Shown here: in pieces, positions 11,255-23,159 of the stretch
How the letters are laid out: every line of letters begins with the position of its first letter
Position numbering within the stretch: the stretch's first letter is position 1
Assembly: GCA_014058105.1 (NCBI GenBank)
Contig: JACGCM010002789.1
Span: forward strand, 558,001 to 622,000
Source: Kingdonia uniflora
Lineage: Eukaryota > Streptophyta > Magnoliopsida > Ranunculales > Circaeasteraceae
Length of the DNA stretch: 64,000 nucleotides
Direction: 5' to 3'
Notes under the pieces: model-generated
Database searches by the model: none
Seen by the model: only the letters and a program-made list of their open reading frames with translations
What the model was told of the DNA's origin: nothing
Made by a program: the position numbers and the translations under genes

Positions 11255-11829
11255 AGAATGTGAAATGCATGACTTTTTAAAAGGATTTTGTGTACAAGTG
11301 GTTGATGGGACTTGAGAACTCTTGGCTTTGATTTTTGAATACATTATGCCTTATATTTGAATGGTTATTATGCATTATTGAGAATTGATAGAACGTTGTT
11401 TGACCCAAATAGTTTTGAATTTAGATATCTCTTAACTCTTGCATTCCAGATGATTCAAGTAAATTGACATGATAACCATGATATGGTGTTCTAGAGTATA
11501 GGAATGTGAATACCGGATACATTTCCTCTATGGGATATCAGGTTTGATTGATAATGCAACCATGTAATGAGTTGTTGATTTAGTAATGATGTTCAGATAG
11601 AATCTCCTTTAATTAGAGATTCGTTTGTTGATGTTGAAGGAAACAAGATGAAGTTTAACAAACACTTGTTAAGTTTAACCAAAAGAAAGAATGTTGAATA
11701 GATAATTATTGATTGTAAAGATAACTTCTTAATCAAAGAAAAATAAATAGATTACAACTCTTTTCTGTAGAACATCTTCAAATGAGTTGTATTTAAGAAA
11801 TTATGGCGTATTTGAATTTCTTTAGATTT
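11255..11829. other. Element B gap between convergent genes; integrase deletion junction
   Basis: No coding sequence. Comparison with D shows that the CTGTAGAACATC...AAATGAGTTGT segment, which lies beyond the integrase end in D (25617), is joined within about 60 bp to the TTCTTCGACTAGCGC segment of the RNase H end (D: 27050). The whole integrase (about 1.4 kb) is therefore missing from B. Confidence 0.65.
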
Positions 11830-13440
11830 TTCTTCGACTAGCGCAGCGTTGTCAACCATTTTGCCCAATGTTTTGAATTTTTTGAATGTTTTGTTATTAT
11901 TTCTATTACTCCTAGTACTAGTGCTAGATCTAGGCCATGTAAGATAACCTCATACTCTATTTTATTGTTTGTTACATAGAACTTGAGTTTGATGGCTTTT
12001 TTAATTCTATAATTGGATGGTGTAAAGAGAATAATGCCAATCCTTGATCCTTTTAGTCCTTCAGATACATCTATAAAGAGTTTCCAACTTGTACTTTTGG
12101 ACCATGTGTCTAGTTCTGCAATTGAGTCATCGGCTAGCACTTATTTGAGTTTTTCCCAGTCAGGGTCTTCGACAGGGAAATCTACTAAGAAATTGGCAAC
12201 TGGTTGTCCTACAATCGATATATATGGCTCGAAGGAGATGTCATATTTGCCTAGGAAGATAGATCATTGTTACACCCTTCTGGACTTCTCTTTTTGGGAA
12301 AGTACTAGTTTGAGGGGGAATTTGGTGATAACTTTGATGGGGTGTGCTTGGAAGTAAGGTCGAAGTTTGTGGAAACTGTATACCAAGCCGAGTTGCTACT
12401 TTTCATTTATTGTGTACCTCTTTTCAATAGGCATGGGAGTTTTCGTAATGAAGTAAATTAGTTTTTCTACTCCATGATCTTCTCGAATAATGACGAAACT
12501 GATTGAGTCTTCTGTTGTCGATAAATATAATGTGAGTACTTCACCATCAATACGAGTACTCACTATTAGTGGATGCCCCAAGTACCTTTTGAGATCCTAA
12601 AAAGCAAACTCGTATTCCGTGGTTCAGAAGATTTCTTTGGGTTGTTTCCTTGTCATTGGTACAGGGTTTCCTTGAAGAAAAAGGTAAAGATGTTTGTATC
12701 GATGAACTATCGTTTAGATAATCCTGTGAAGAGCTGTAACCTTCCTAGCAAGTTTTTGGACATCTTTTTTGCTTGAGGTGATGGCATGGCCATAAGAGCT
12801 TTGATTTGCTCCGTATCAATTTCTATTTCTCTTTTGGTTACCAGATGCCCAAAGAATTTCCAAAATGCAACCCCAAATTGACATTTTTCAGGGTTTAACT
12901 TCATGTGGTATGTACGAAGAATGTCGAAGATTATTTGTAGGCAGTTGTAATAATCTTCTCATTTCAGGCATTTACAGATCATGTTGTCGATGTATAACTC
13001 CATGATTTTTCCCAAGTGATCTTTAGCATCTTTATGATGAGTCGTTGATATGTTGCTCCTGAATTTTTCAATCCAAAAGACATGGCGGTGTAAAAGTTAA
13101 GGACCATTTCTATTACAAATGTGCTCCTCTTGATCTTCATTGGCAAGTGGAACCTAATTATACCCTGAAGCTACATGCATCATTGAGAGAAGCTCATGTC
13201 CAGCGATGGAGTCGAGGAGGTGAGGATTCAGAAGAAGGGGAAAGTAATCCTTTGGTGTAAATTTATTAGGTTTGATGAAGTCCATGCAGACCCTGATTTT
13301 CCCATTTTTCTTTAAGACCGTGACTATGTTCAAGACCCACTTTGGATATTTAGTTTCACGAATAAATCTGACTTAAAGTAGTTTGTCGATTTCTTTATTA
13401 ATTACCTCTCAGAGCAGAGGAGCTAAGTTAGAATACTTTT
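11830..13440 (-). pseudogene. Element B reverse transcriptase and RNase H (decayed)
   Basis: RT replication enzyme remnant. From the N-terminal side: MDFIKPNKFTPKD (about 13280), LLSMMHVASGYN (13200; the first catalytic Asp of the usual MDAxxGYNQ is His), ELYIDNMICK (12980; the YxDD box has become YIDN), LNPEKCQFGV (12890). The connection reads YFITKTPMPIEKRY and the RNase H WKLFIDVSEG...NNKIEYEVILHGLDLAL (12060-11930). RNase H stops short, so its last Asp block is lost with the integrase. Stops and frameshifts separate the blocks, and two RT catalytic residues are changed. Confidence 0.75.
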
Positions 13441-13686
13441 GGACGACAGCCTTGATGTCCGGGACGAGGCTCAACCGATGGCATACAATGGAAGGATCAA
13501 TTCCTGGTATTTCTTAAAAATACCATGCAAAGGTATCAATGTTTTCTTTAACAACTGCATGAGGGTTTCCCTTTCTTGCAAGAATTTAGGGCCAATAAAA
13601 GTATTTCTCCCAGGTCTATCAAGTTCCACAGATTCGACTGCTTCATTATCATGTTGCTCGAATGTTGGGGGAGGCTCTTTCTATAA

Positions 13687-14307
13687 TTAATGTACTTTCA
13701 AAAGTTTTGATGCATGAGAATTCGTGGCTATATTTGTATACATCCGTGCAACAGCCTGACTTCCTTTGATTTCATAAACTCCGTGATTAGTTGTAAAGCG
13801 CAGAGCTAGATGATATGTCAAAGGTACCGCATTGATCGAGTGAAGCCAGCTTTTACCCAAGATTCCTAGATACTTTGATTCAGCGTCGATGACGATGAAC
13901 TCCACGAAGGTTGTTTCTAGTCTTGCCAGAACAGGCAATGTGATTTCTCTCAAAGCTGACTCTTTAGAACCATTGAGTCCTTTGATAGTTATGGTTGGAG
14001 CTTTAACTGAATCTTTAAGGCCTAGGATGTCGACTACCCTCTTAAATAGTACGTCTGATGTACTTCTAGTGTTGATAAGAAGCATTTGTAAGTAGTCTTG
14101 TCCTACTTTGAGCATTATCACCAATGGATCATCATGTAGGTATTTCACATGAGAGGTGTCATAATCCTCAAAAGAAATGTGATATGGGCACTTTACCTTG
14201 CTGAAGCTAGGTAGCAGCTTGGTAGATTTCTCAGAGAAAGTCATCCTGCAGCATGATATGATTTTGTCATCTTTCTTTCGTTTTTTGCCTTTTCCGATCT
14301 CGATCAT
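13687..14307 (-). pseudogene. Element B aspartic protease region
   Basis: A 206-residue open stretch. It begins with the Lys-rich MIEIGKGKKRKKDDKI seen in all family-1 copies, then PYHISFEDYDTSHVKYLHDDPLVI, then the protease core LLINTRSTSDVLF (about residue 78), where the expected DTG is NTR, so the catalytic Asp is gone. Downstream are ITLPV...ETTFVEFIVIDAESKYLGILGKSWLH, the usual flap and C-terminal motifs of Tat proteases. It would process gag-pol if intact. Confidence 0.78.
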
Positions 14308-15526
14308 ATAGAGATGACGAGCTTGATCATGACCTTATTCTTGTTCATCTTCCGTTCTTTCTTTTCTTCTTTGAGAAACTTCTAGACATCGATTATATAC
14401 TCGTGAAGCCTTCCTGCCAGGATAACACGGTGAAAAATATGTATAAGGGAGTAACAGTTAATAGTCTTGTGGCTATGGACATTATGTCAAGGGAACAAAG
14501 GTTTATTTGGGACATCAGGAATCTCCTGTGCTTCTCGATAAAGTTTATCCCCTCTTAGAATTAGTTAGATAGCTGATAGGGTGGTTGTCAGAGGAGGTAA
14601 GACTGGATTGGTTTATCTCTTTTCCCGTCTTTTCATTTGACGTTGTTGTTGAACCACCCACGTTGTTTGACGACAACATTGTTTTTCTTCTATCAGAAAG
14701 GCAGTAAAAGCATATCATTGGAATGAATAGCATAAGAACTTTTCATCTTATCCTTGGATCATTCAATCCCAGATGTAGTTATTAACCACATCGATCATCT
14801 TTGTGACTATTTTATGTTAGTGAAGCGTAAGCACTTCTCAAACTCTTAAATCGATGAAGATTGCAGAGGTAAATACTGGTACGACGATCTTTGGATCTGA
14901 ATTCCCAATTTTCCATGTTTCTTGCAAGAAAATTTTGTAACAGTTTGCTAGGGTTTTCTTCATACCTTGTTTGAAAAAGAATAGAGAATCAGCTATTATC
15001 TCATACTTTTTAGCATGCACGTAGTTTTATACAAATAGTTGTTATTACTGGGTAAAGCAAATTATCGATCCTTTGGGTATAGTGTAAATACACCTGAGAG
15101 GCTCTTCTTTGAGGCTTATATTAAATAAATGGCCTAACATACGGTCAAGCTTAGAGTACAGGTTGACTGCTACTTTAAAAACATAGACATGGGTGAGAGG
15201 GTCGGTGAGGCCTGCATATTGATAAAACTTTGGCATGAGAAAATTCTCAAGAATTGGCATAACTTTGAGGTGAGTGGAAATAGGATTAGTTTTGATCCTG
15301 TCTAGAGCAGATCTTCGACTAGAGTCATTGGAAGGTTTGGTGTTACCGCAGCTTAGAGATCGAAATCTCCTTGTCCTTCAGGTCCCAATCGTTCTCTTAC
15401 CGGTCACCTCAGAGGAAGTAGTAGGGTCTGATGGCGAGTGCGTCAACTTCCCTAGGTGGTTGGCGCTAATGATATGAGTCCAAAATGTTATAACATCCTG
15501 TTTAGGTTTCGTGATCTGATAGTGAT
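14308..15526 (-). pseudogene. Element B gag (decayed, 5' end lost)
   Basis: Retrotransposon gag pieces: ENFLMPKFYQYAGLTDPLTH (15240) with KLDRMLGHLFNISLKEEPLR (15130), then SLFFFKQGMKKTLANCYKIF, LQETWKIGNSDPKIVVPVF and a basic tail with zinc-knuckle-like remnant. This matches the plant retrotrans_gag pattern (PKF..Y.G..DP..H). The sequence stops at 15526 where element C is inserted; about 430 bp that D has beyond this point is missing on the far side of C. Confidence 0.7.
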
Positions 15527-16093
15527 TGCAGTAGCATATTCTTTGAACTCGATAAGGACAAGCTAAATAGAGTCAGGTCGAAAGTATCCTATCATTCGAG
15601 AAGGGTTTGTGGTAGCATATTTCTTAGACTCGATAAGGAGAATCCAGAAGAACCAAATTGAAGATATATGTCCATTCGAGAAGGAATCAGGTCCACATCT
15701 ACAGATCTTAACCCTCTACAGTAACCATTACACTTGGTCAAATAGAGTCGTTGCACATGATCCGCGAAGTTTGCCCACCACCCATGAAACCAGGAGACCA
15801 ATTATTTGTAACTGTTTGTATCCACTATAAATACAGGTAGAGCTAATGTCAGCAAAGGATCTCCCAATTTTTTTGTTATTCTGAATCGTACTACTCACAT
15901 CTCTTCGCAATTATAATAATCTAGCACATATTGAATTTATACTTCCATATCTTCCTCAAGGTCATAGTTTTTCTTAGGATTTATAGAGTTTCCACGTAAA
16001 ATCTAATGTACTCTGAGCTTATTTACAAACTCCTCATAACCTCATTACTAAAAGTATTAGCAAAGTCTACCAACCAAAAAACTAGGCATTTTA
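15527..16093 (+). repeat. 5' LTR of element C
   Basis: Starts TGCAGTAGCATATTC, ends GGCATTTTA. TATAAATA at 15826-15833 is the sense promoter, followed by the R/U5 segment TTTTTCTTAGGATTTATAGAG and AAAATCTA. U3 has an internal tandem duplication: TAGCATATTCTTTGAACTCG at 15532 and TAGCATATTTCTTAGACTCG at about 15612. Element D's LTRs share this duplication; those of B and E lack it. Confidence 0.82.
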
Positions 16094-16112
16094 ATTGCAG
16101 TCGTCTGTGGGA
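16094..16112 (+). promoter_or_regulatory. Primer-binding site of element C (mutated)
   Basis: ATTGCAGTCGTCTGTGGG directly follows the LTR. The better copy is in D (minus, 35707-35690): ATTGGCGCCATCTGTGGG. The TGGCGCC start agrees with the 3' end of tRNA-Asp for about 7-8 bases and then departs, so the primer tRNA is uncertain. Confidence 0.6.
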
Positions 16113-16168
16113 ATACCTACTTTTTTCTTTACCAAATCTCGTCTTGAACAATCACTACCAAAACTAGT

Positions 16169-17530
16169 ATGAACCGAAGAAGTACCTCTAGTACCCAGAG
16201 GAACAATGAGGACATTCCAGCTGGCGTCTTTCCAGTAAATTTACATAAATTTGTAATTAAGCTTTTGAAGGAGATGGAATCTGATAGAGTCCAGCGGCTC
16301 GATGATCAAAGAATTCACACACAAGAGCTCCAAGTCGAAAGAGACGAAAGGTAGAAAGAAATAGAGAGTCTGCAAAGGCAACAAGGTCACTTCACTATTC
16401 GACAAGGATCACCTCCCCAGGCACGAAGTGATCATCGATCCAGAGCTTCACAAAGGGGGAACATACCACGGGAAGAATGAAATCGAACTTCAAGATCTCG
16501 ATCAAGGAATCCAAATAGAGTATCACGACATTTTGGCCCCACATCATCAGCATCGATAACCTAGGGAAGTCGATAAACGCGTCGCCAAGCCTCACCACCT
16601 CTGTTGAAATGACCGATTAGAGAACGTTTGGGCCCAAAAGTACAAGGAGATTTGGATCCTCCGACATTAGCTACACCAAACACTCTCTCACAATTCATTA
16701 CCTTGGATAACCTAAATAATTGAATTCATGCCATACATTCTGACAATCCTAGTAGAAGATCTGCTCTAGATAGGATCGAGACAAATCCTATTTCCCCTCA
16801 CCTCATTCTCATGAAAATTCTAGATAACTTCCACATGCTAAAATTTCATTAATATGGAGGTCTTACCGAACATCTCACCCACGTCTGCTAATTCAACGCA
16901 GCGGTAGGTCTATACTCCAACCTTGATCACATGTTATGTCATTTGTTTAAAATGAGTCTCAAAGAAGAACCTCTCAGGTGGTTACACACCATTCCTGAAC
17001 AATCAATAACCAACTTGGCCCAGTTACAGCGATTGTTCGAATAAAACTACGCACATGCTAAAGAGTGTGAGATAGCAGTTCATTCTTCTTTCTTTTTTGA
17101 ACAATGTGGGAAAGAAACCCTTACAAACTTCTACAAACGTTTCTTGAAAAAAACAAGGAAGATTAGGAATTCATATCCAAAGATTGTCATACCAACATTC
17201 ACCTCAGTACTCCACATTGACTATAAAGTTTGAAAAAAACTCACACTTCACAAACCCAAGACAGTCACTGAAATGATCGATATGGTTAATAACTACATCG
17301 AGCTTGAACGATCCAAGAAGGATAAAATAAAAAGCACTTCAATTATTCATTATAACGATATATTTTCATCACTGCACTCGAAATCAGCAAGCAATGTTAT
17401 TATCAAACAACTTGGGAGTTTCAACTACAACGTCAAAAGAAAAGATAGACCAATCCCGATCTTGCCTCCTATGACGACAACCCTTTCTACCATCTTACCA
17501 ATTCTAAGGAGGGATGAGTTATTTTGAAAA
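16169..17530 (+). pseudogene. Element C gag
   Basis: Opens with MNRRSTSSTQRNNEDIPAGV at 16169, about 75 bp after the LTR. The capsid-like core follows in pieces: IHYGGLTEHLTHV (about 16855), HMLCHLFKMSLKEEPLRWLH (16930), then ..FYKRFLKKTRKIRNSYP (17130) and MIDMVNNYIELERSKKDKIKS (17273-17335). Frameshifts and stops (for example before NYAHAKECE at 17040) break it. Structural protein of the virus-like particle in intact relatives. Confidence 0.72.
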
Positions 17531-17563
17531 GAACAGGAAATTCCAGACGTCACAAATAAACCC

Positions 17564-18360
17564 TTGTGCCACTATTATAATGTTTATAGCCATAAGACTA
17601 GCAACTGTTACTCTCTTATATACATTTTTCACCGTATTACCCTGGCAGGGAGGCTCCACGAGTACGTCATCGATATACAAAAGTTCCTCAAAGAAGAAAC
17701 AAAAAGAAAAGAAGTCGAACAAGAGCAGGAACAAGATCAAGCTCACCATCTTTACATGATTGAGATCGAAAAAGGCAAGACACAAAATAAAGATGACAAA
17801 ATCACATCATATTGCAAGATGATATCATCCGAGAAATTTGCCAAACTTCTACCCAACTTCAGCAAAGCCAAATGCTCGTATCATATTTCCTTTGAAGACT
17901 CCAACATCATCCATGTTAAATACCCTCATGATAACCCGTTGGTGATAATGCTCAAATGGGACAGGACTACTTATATGCGTTCCTTGTTGATACCATAAGT
18001 ACAGCTGACATACTATTCAAGAGGGCAGTCGATGTTCTAGGCCTCAAAGATTCAGTCAAAGCTTCAACAATAACCATTACTGGATTTAATGGTTCAAAAG
18101 AATCAGCATTAGAAGAGATCATATTGCCTATCCAAGCAGGGCCAGAAACCATATTCATTAAATTTGTTATCATCAATGTTGAATCAAAATACTTGGGAAT
18201 TTTAGGAAGAAGTTGGCTTCACACTATCAAAGCAGTACCTTTGACATATCATCTAGCATTATGTTTCCCAATTGATCATGGAGTCTATGAAATCTAAGAA
18301 AATCAAGTTATAGCGTGAATGTGCAAAAATACCGCCACAAACTCTCACCCATCTAAGCTT
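17564..18360 (+). pseudogene. Element C protease region
   Basis: Starts with the knuckle-like CHYYNVYSHKTSNCYSLI (C..H pattern), the Glu/Lys-rich KEVEQEQEQDQAHHLYMIEI and KAKCSYHISFED. The core reads LYAFLVDTISTADILF (17970-18015), the DTG having become DTI. One frameshift lies at about 17955. After it LGILGRSWLHTIKAVPLTYH follows as in B and D. Confidence 0.75.
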
Positions 18361-18399
18361 TTATAGGCATAGTAATTATGGCAAGAACAACCTCCAACA

Positions 18400-20260
18400 T
18401 TTGAGCAACATGTTACTGAAATAGTCAAATTCATAGAGCTCGATAGACCAAAGCGAAGTACCTTTATTGGCTTTAATCTCTCACCAGAAAAAGAAACCCT
18501 TCTATAGTTGTTAAAGAAAAATATTGATATCTTTGCATGGTCTTTTCAAGAAATATCAGGAATTGACCCTTCTATTGCTTAACATCAGTTGAACCACATC
18601 CTCGACAGCACGGCCATTGTATAGAAGCGTCGTCACCTAGCCCCTCGGCTCTGAGAACCAGTTAATGAAGAAATTGATAAGCTTCTTCGAGTTGGATTCA
18701 TTCAAAATGCCAAATATCCTAAGTGGGTCTCGAACATAGTCGCAGTCCTAAAGAATAATGGGAAAATAAAAGTCTGCGTTGACTTCACCGAACCAAAAAT
18801 ATTCACACCTAAGGATAACTTCCACATTCCTTTAATTCCACAACTCCTCGACTCAGTAGTAGTACATTCTTTCTATGATGGATACAACTTTGGGATATAA
18901 TCAAGTCCTACTTGCCGAAGAAGATCAAGAAAAGACCATATTCGTAACTTAAACAGGCCTTTACTATAATACCGTCATACTTTTTGGTCTAAAAAATGGA
19001 GCAATGTATCAAAGGCTTGAGACAAATACGTTTAAAGAACAATTGGACAAAATTATAGAGGTCTACATCGATGACATGATCTGTAAGAGCCTGGAGAGAG
19101 AAGATTATTGCAGCCACCTTCAAACAATCTTTGACTCTTCGTACATATCGCATGAAGTTAAACCCTGAAAATATCAATTTGGGGTTGCATCTGGGAAATT
19201 ATTAGGACGCCTAGTAAGTAAAAGAGGTATAGAAATTGATCCATATTAAATCAAAACACTTATGGTTATGCCATCACCCCGAACCAAGAAAGATGTCAAA
19301 GAATTTGCAAGGAAAGCTACAGCTCTCCACAGATTTATCTCCAAATCATCTGATCGATATGTACTTCTTTACCTCCTTCTTTGGGGAAACCCATCCCCAA
19401 TGACGAAAAAGCAACCCAAAGAAATTATCCAGACTCCAGAATACAAATTAGCTTTCTAAGAGCTCAAACAATACTTGGGGCGTCCTTCCATAATGAGTAC
19501 TCCTATTGAAGGCAAAGTTCTAACAACGTATTTATCGACAACAGAAGACTCTATCAGTTCTATCCTTATTTAAGAAGATAACGACATGGAAAAATCAATC
19601 TACTTCATAAACAAAACACTCATGCCTACTGAAAAAAAAATGCACAATAATCGGGAAGCAGCTGTTGGATACAGTTCCCAAAAGCTTTGAACTTATTTCT
19701 ATAAACACCATGTCAAAGTAATCACCAAATTCCCCCTCAAGCTAGTATTTTCCAAGAAAGAGAAGTTAAGAAATATCCAACAATGGTCTGTTTTCCTAGG
19801 AGAATGCGACATCACCTTCGAGCCATAAATTTCAATTGAAGGAAAAGAAGTTGCTGACTTCCTGGCTGAATTTCCCGTCGAAGACCCAGAATGAGAGGAA
19901 CTTGAAGAAGCCCTTGTCGATGACTCAATTGCAGAACCAAACACATGGTCCAAAATTACAGGATGGAGACTCTTTAATGACGGATCCATAGAACCACTAA
20001 CGTCAGGGATTGGCATAATTATTGTCATACCGTCCAATCACATAAATAAAAAAACAATCAAACTCAAGTTTATGTAACAAACAATGAAATCGAGTATGAG
20101 GCCATCTTATAGGGCCTCATTCTTGTACTGGCACTAGGAGTAAAAGAAATAGCTATCTACGTGGACTCATTACTCGTAACCAACCATTACGGCATAATGG
20201 TTAACTACGCGGCGCTGGTCGAAGAAAAAATGAAGAAATTCAAATATACCAATATTTTAT
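18400..20260 (+). pseudogene. Element C reverse transcriptase and RNase H
   Basis: Blocks in order: FAWSFQEISGIDPS (18530), EEIDKLLRVGFI (18670), KIKVCVDFTEPKIFTPKDNFH (18770), frameshifted GYN..VL, EVYIDDMICKSLERE (19055-19095; the YxDD box is intact), KQPKEIIQTPEYKLAF (19420), the connection FINKTLMPTEKK and RNase H WRLFNDGSIEPLTSG...YEAIL (19970-20110). The RNase H Asp of LF(I)DG is Asn. At least five frameshifts or stops. Confidence 0.75.
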
Positions 20261-20269
20261 ATTTACCAC

Positions 20270-21050
20270 GAGCAGAAAACCAACAGCTGATGCTCTGGCA
20301 TACATTACTGTAATGCTCGAAGATAGTAAGAAAAGAATACTAGATATTGAAGTTATCAAACATTCCAGCCTCGAAGAAAGCTATGTTATGCAAATCCAAG
20401 TTGTCGATACTGATGATCCCAAAGATTGGAGAAAACTATTCCTCACATATTTTAATTCCAATACTCTCCCATTATCTATAAGGAAATGATCAAGCCGAAG
20501 CTATTAATAAAAGCATCAAATCTGGCTTGCATAAGTACCTCGATGAAAAGAAGGGCACATGGGTCGAAGAACTCCTTAGTGTTTTATGGGCATATAGGAC
20601 TACACCTCGAACCTTCACAGGTTACACATCATTTATGATGGCTTTTGGCACAGAAGTTGTTATTCCTTCTGACCTCGATCTTCCCACCGCTCGCAGACAC
20701 GTCACCGATGATGATAATGAGCTTGGATTTCACTGCAATCTCAATTAGATCAAAGAAATTCATGATCATGCTATTGAAAACTTGGGGCGATACCGTGATA
20801 CTCCCAAAGAGGCATACAACAAGAAGGTGAGGAAGTGCACATTCGACATAGGCGATCTTGTACATCGACGAATTCAGGACAGTACTAAACCAAAAATCTC
20901 ATGCAAGTTATCAGAAAATTGGAAAGTTCCTTATATTGTCAGCGAAAAGACCGATAGTGGGATATACTGGTTAATGACTAAAAATAAATTACAACTCGAA
21001 TTCCCATAGAATACAGCCCATCTGAAAATATTGTACATATAAGAGTTGTA
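20270..21050 (+). pseudogene. Element C integrase, internally deleted
   Basis: The zinc-binding domain and the first two acidic residues of the integrase core are missing. YFNSNTLPLSI (20450-20480) is joined directly to GNDQAEAINKSIKSGLHKYL (20490-20540), which contains the final Glu. After it come EELLSVLWAYRTTPRT, MMAFGTEVVIP and the C-terminal KVRKCTFDIGDLV..R and NWKVPYIVSEKTDSG...W. D shows about 0.8 kb more at the junction. Without DD it cannot integrate. Confidence 0.75.
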
Positions 21051-21352
21051 ATCTATTTCTCTTTTCTTTGATAAAGAAACTATCTTTACCATCAATAAAT
21101 CATATACTCAATGTTTCTTTCTTTTAATACCACTTGAACAAGTGTATGTCAACCTCAATATTGTCTCATCCACAAATAGATCTCCTAATACAGGAACCTC
21201 AATTTCAACTTCATTACTACATTTAATAATTTATATAACATGTTTGTTTTATAAATCCAACCAGATATCCCATAATAGAAAAGTATCTGGCAAACATTCC
21301 TTGGTCAACAAAGCCATAACATGGTTCTCAAATCAATATACCCAAATACACA
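21051..21352. other. Element C 3' non-coding region up to the D insertion
   Basis: AT-rich sequence with no gene; it continues at 36260 on the other side of D. The last five bases, ACACA (21348-21352), are D's target-site duplication. Confidence 0.6.
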
Positions 21353-21907
21353 TGTAATGCCGTGTTTTCTAGAAGGTAAACTTTGCCAATACTTTTGTAA
21401 AGAGATTGCAATTCTAAGCTAGGGCACACTAGATTTTGCGTTGAAACTTAGTAAAACCTAAGAAAAACAACGACCTCGATGAGGGTTCGATGGTAAAATC
21501 CAATATATGATAGTTATTACAATTGTTAAAAGATACAACAGATACAAATAGCAAGGAAAAATAGAGTTCTCAAATCCCACTTATCATAGGCTCTGCCTGT
21601 ATTTATAATGGATACTGACAGTTTCAAATAATTGGTCTCCTATCTTCATGGGTAGTGGGCAAACTTCATGGATCTCTTGTAACGACTCTATTTGACTAAG
21701 TGTAACGACTGCAATAGAGGATCGAGATCTATAGTTGTGGCCTTGACATTTTCTCGGCTGATAGGGTATCTTTGACTTGGTTTTGCTAGCTTATCCTTGT
21801 CGAATATGGGGAGTATACTACCACAATATCTTCTCAAATGATTAGATACCTTTAACTTGACTCTATAATAGTTGGACCTTATCAAATTTGGGGAATATGT
21901 TATTACA
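21353..21907 (-). repeat. 3' LTR of element D (reversed)
   Basis: Plus strand reads TGTAATGCCGTGTTTTC...GGGGAATATGTTATTACA. It aligns along its length with 35708-36254 but with many differences, so D is not young. The reversed TATA box is TTTATAATGG near 21600, and the reversed U3 duplication (two ATATGGGG/AATATG ends) is visible. Confidence 0.85.
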
Positions 21908-22061
21908 ATTGCACCATTCTTGACACAATTACTTATTAGAATTGGCGAAGTATCTCAAACTGCTGTGAACGAACTGTGTGACAGGTTTTAAGGTCGTTTA
22001 TCATTTCCAATGTGGGTTGACCAGGTCGTAGTATGGTTCTAATGCTCATTAATGGAAGACT

Positions 22062-23110
22062 ATGGGGAATGCGAAATTAAGGGTTGCAGGCTATAAATAT
22101 TATTGTAAAAAGATGGGAAGGTATTCCATTCTCTCTTGTAGCATGGTAAAGATGCGATTCCAGATTCTTCATGAGAAATTGGTGAAGCGTGCAGATGCCA
22201 TGTATTGGGAGTTGAAGGAGCAATATTTTGGCCAGTTTTCTCTATCATCATGGACGCCCCAACCTACTGAGCTTTCATATGAAGAAATGACAGAGTTGGA
22301 GGTAGAGCGTGCCAAATTAGATTTCTTCTTCCTGTACCAATATTACTATGTACTTACGACAGAGGCAGAACATATTAATAGTCTTCACGAGAAAACCTAT
22401 GCGACAGTGGAAGATGAAGATGCTCAGGCGGGCAGGGCTAGCTATAGGCGCTATTTCGGCTGTTATCGTATTTGTAATTTGCGTGGTATGTAAGGCGGTG
22501 GGGGTTACGGAGGAAGAGATAGTGGTGGTGATTTCAGATTGAAAGTATTATCTTATCCCTTGGATTGGAAGTATGCATCTATCTGTTACAACCAACTTTG
22601 GTTTCTAGCAGAAGTGTTTTATGCGGGAGAAGCTTCTTGTGGCAGAGTAATAGGAATGTTGATAACTATTATATAATATAACCTGTAAATCAATCTGTAA
22701 TATTTATCGATGTAATAAATAGTGAATATTTGACTATACTGTTTATCGATGTTCGAGTAGTTATGATAGGTTATCGAATATATGGAAAATTTTGAGTTTT
22801 GAATTATGGTTACAAATATTTCTAAAAAGTAGGAGGTGGATAAAAAAGGAAAGATATGATGATATTTGGTCAAACCTATTAAAAATGGCTAGATGTGTTC
22901 CAGTAGGTGATGTATTAAGGTACAAGGAATTAGACGTACAGTTTCTTTTAAGGAAGGTAAGAACTACACTGGGGAAGATAGATAAAACTGAGGATGTAGG
23001 ATGTTTTTGGAGGATTTAGAACGGTAATGTAATAGTTTGTTGGCTATAAGGAGATGGAGGGTTCAGGACTTCGAGAAGAGACGTACCAGGCATTATACTA
23101 GATGAGTAGC
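22062..23110 (+). pseudogene. Element D upstream antisense ORF
   Basis: The best-preserved copy. First block (22062-22493): a 143-residue frame with MRFQILHEKLVKRADAMYWE, then YEEMTELEVERAKLDFFFLY, LTTEAEHINSLH and TVEDEDAQAGRASY. It continues in another frame as CAVGVTEEEIVVV. Second block (22792-23100): SRRWIKKERYDDIW, MARCVPVGDVLRYKELDVQF, RKVRTTLGKIDKTEDV and ALRRWRVQDFEKR. Both recur in C and E in the same order. No known domain is recognised; Glu-rich and probably soluble. I infer a second antisense gene upstream of the main aORF. Confidence 0.58.
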
Positions 23111-23159
23111 CGATGGAACTCAAAGGGGTGCAATGAACAGACAAAATTTTGGGGATGTT

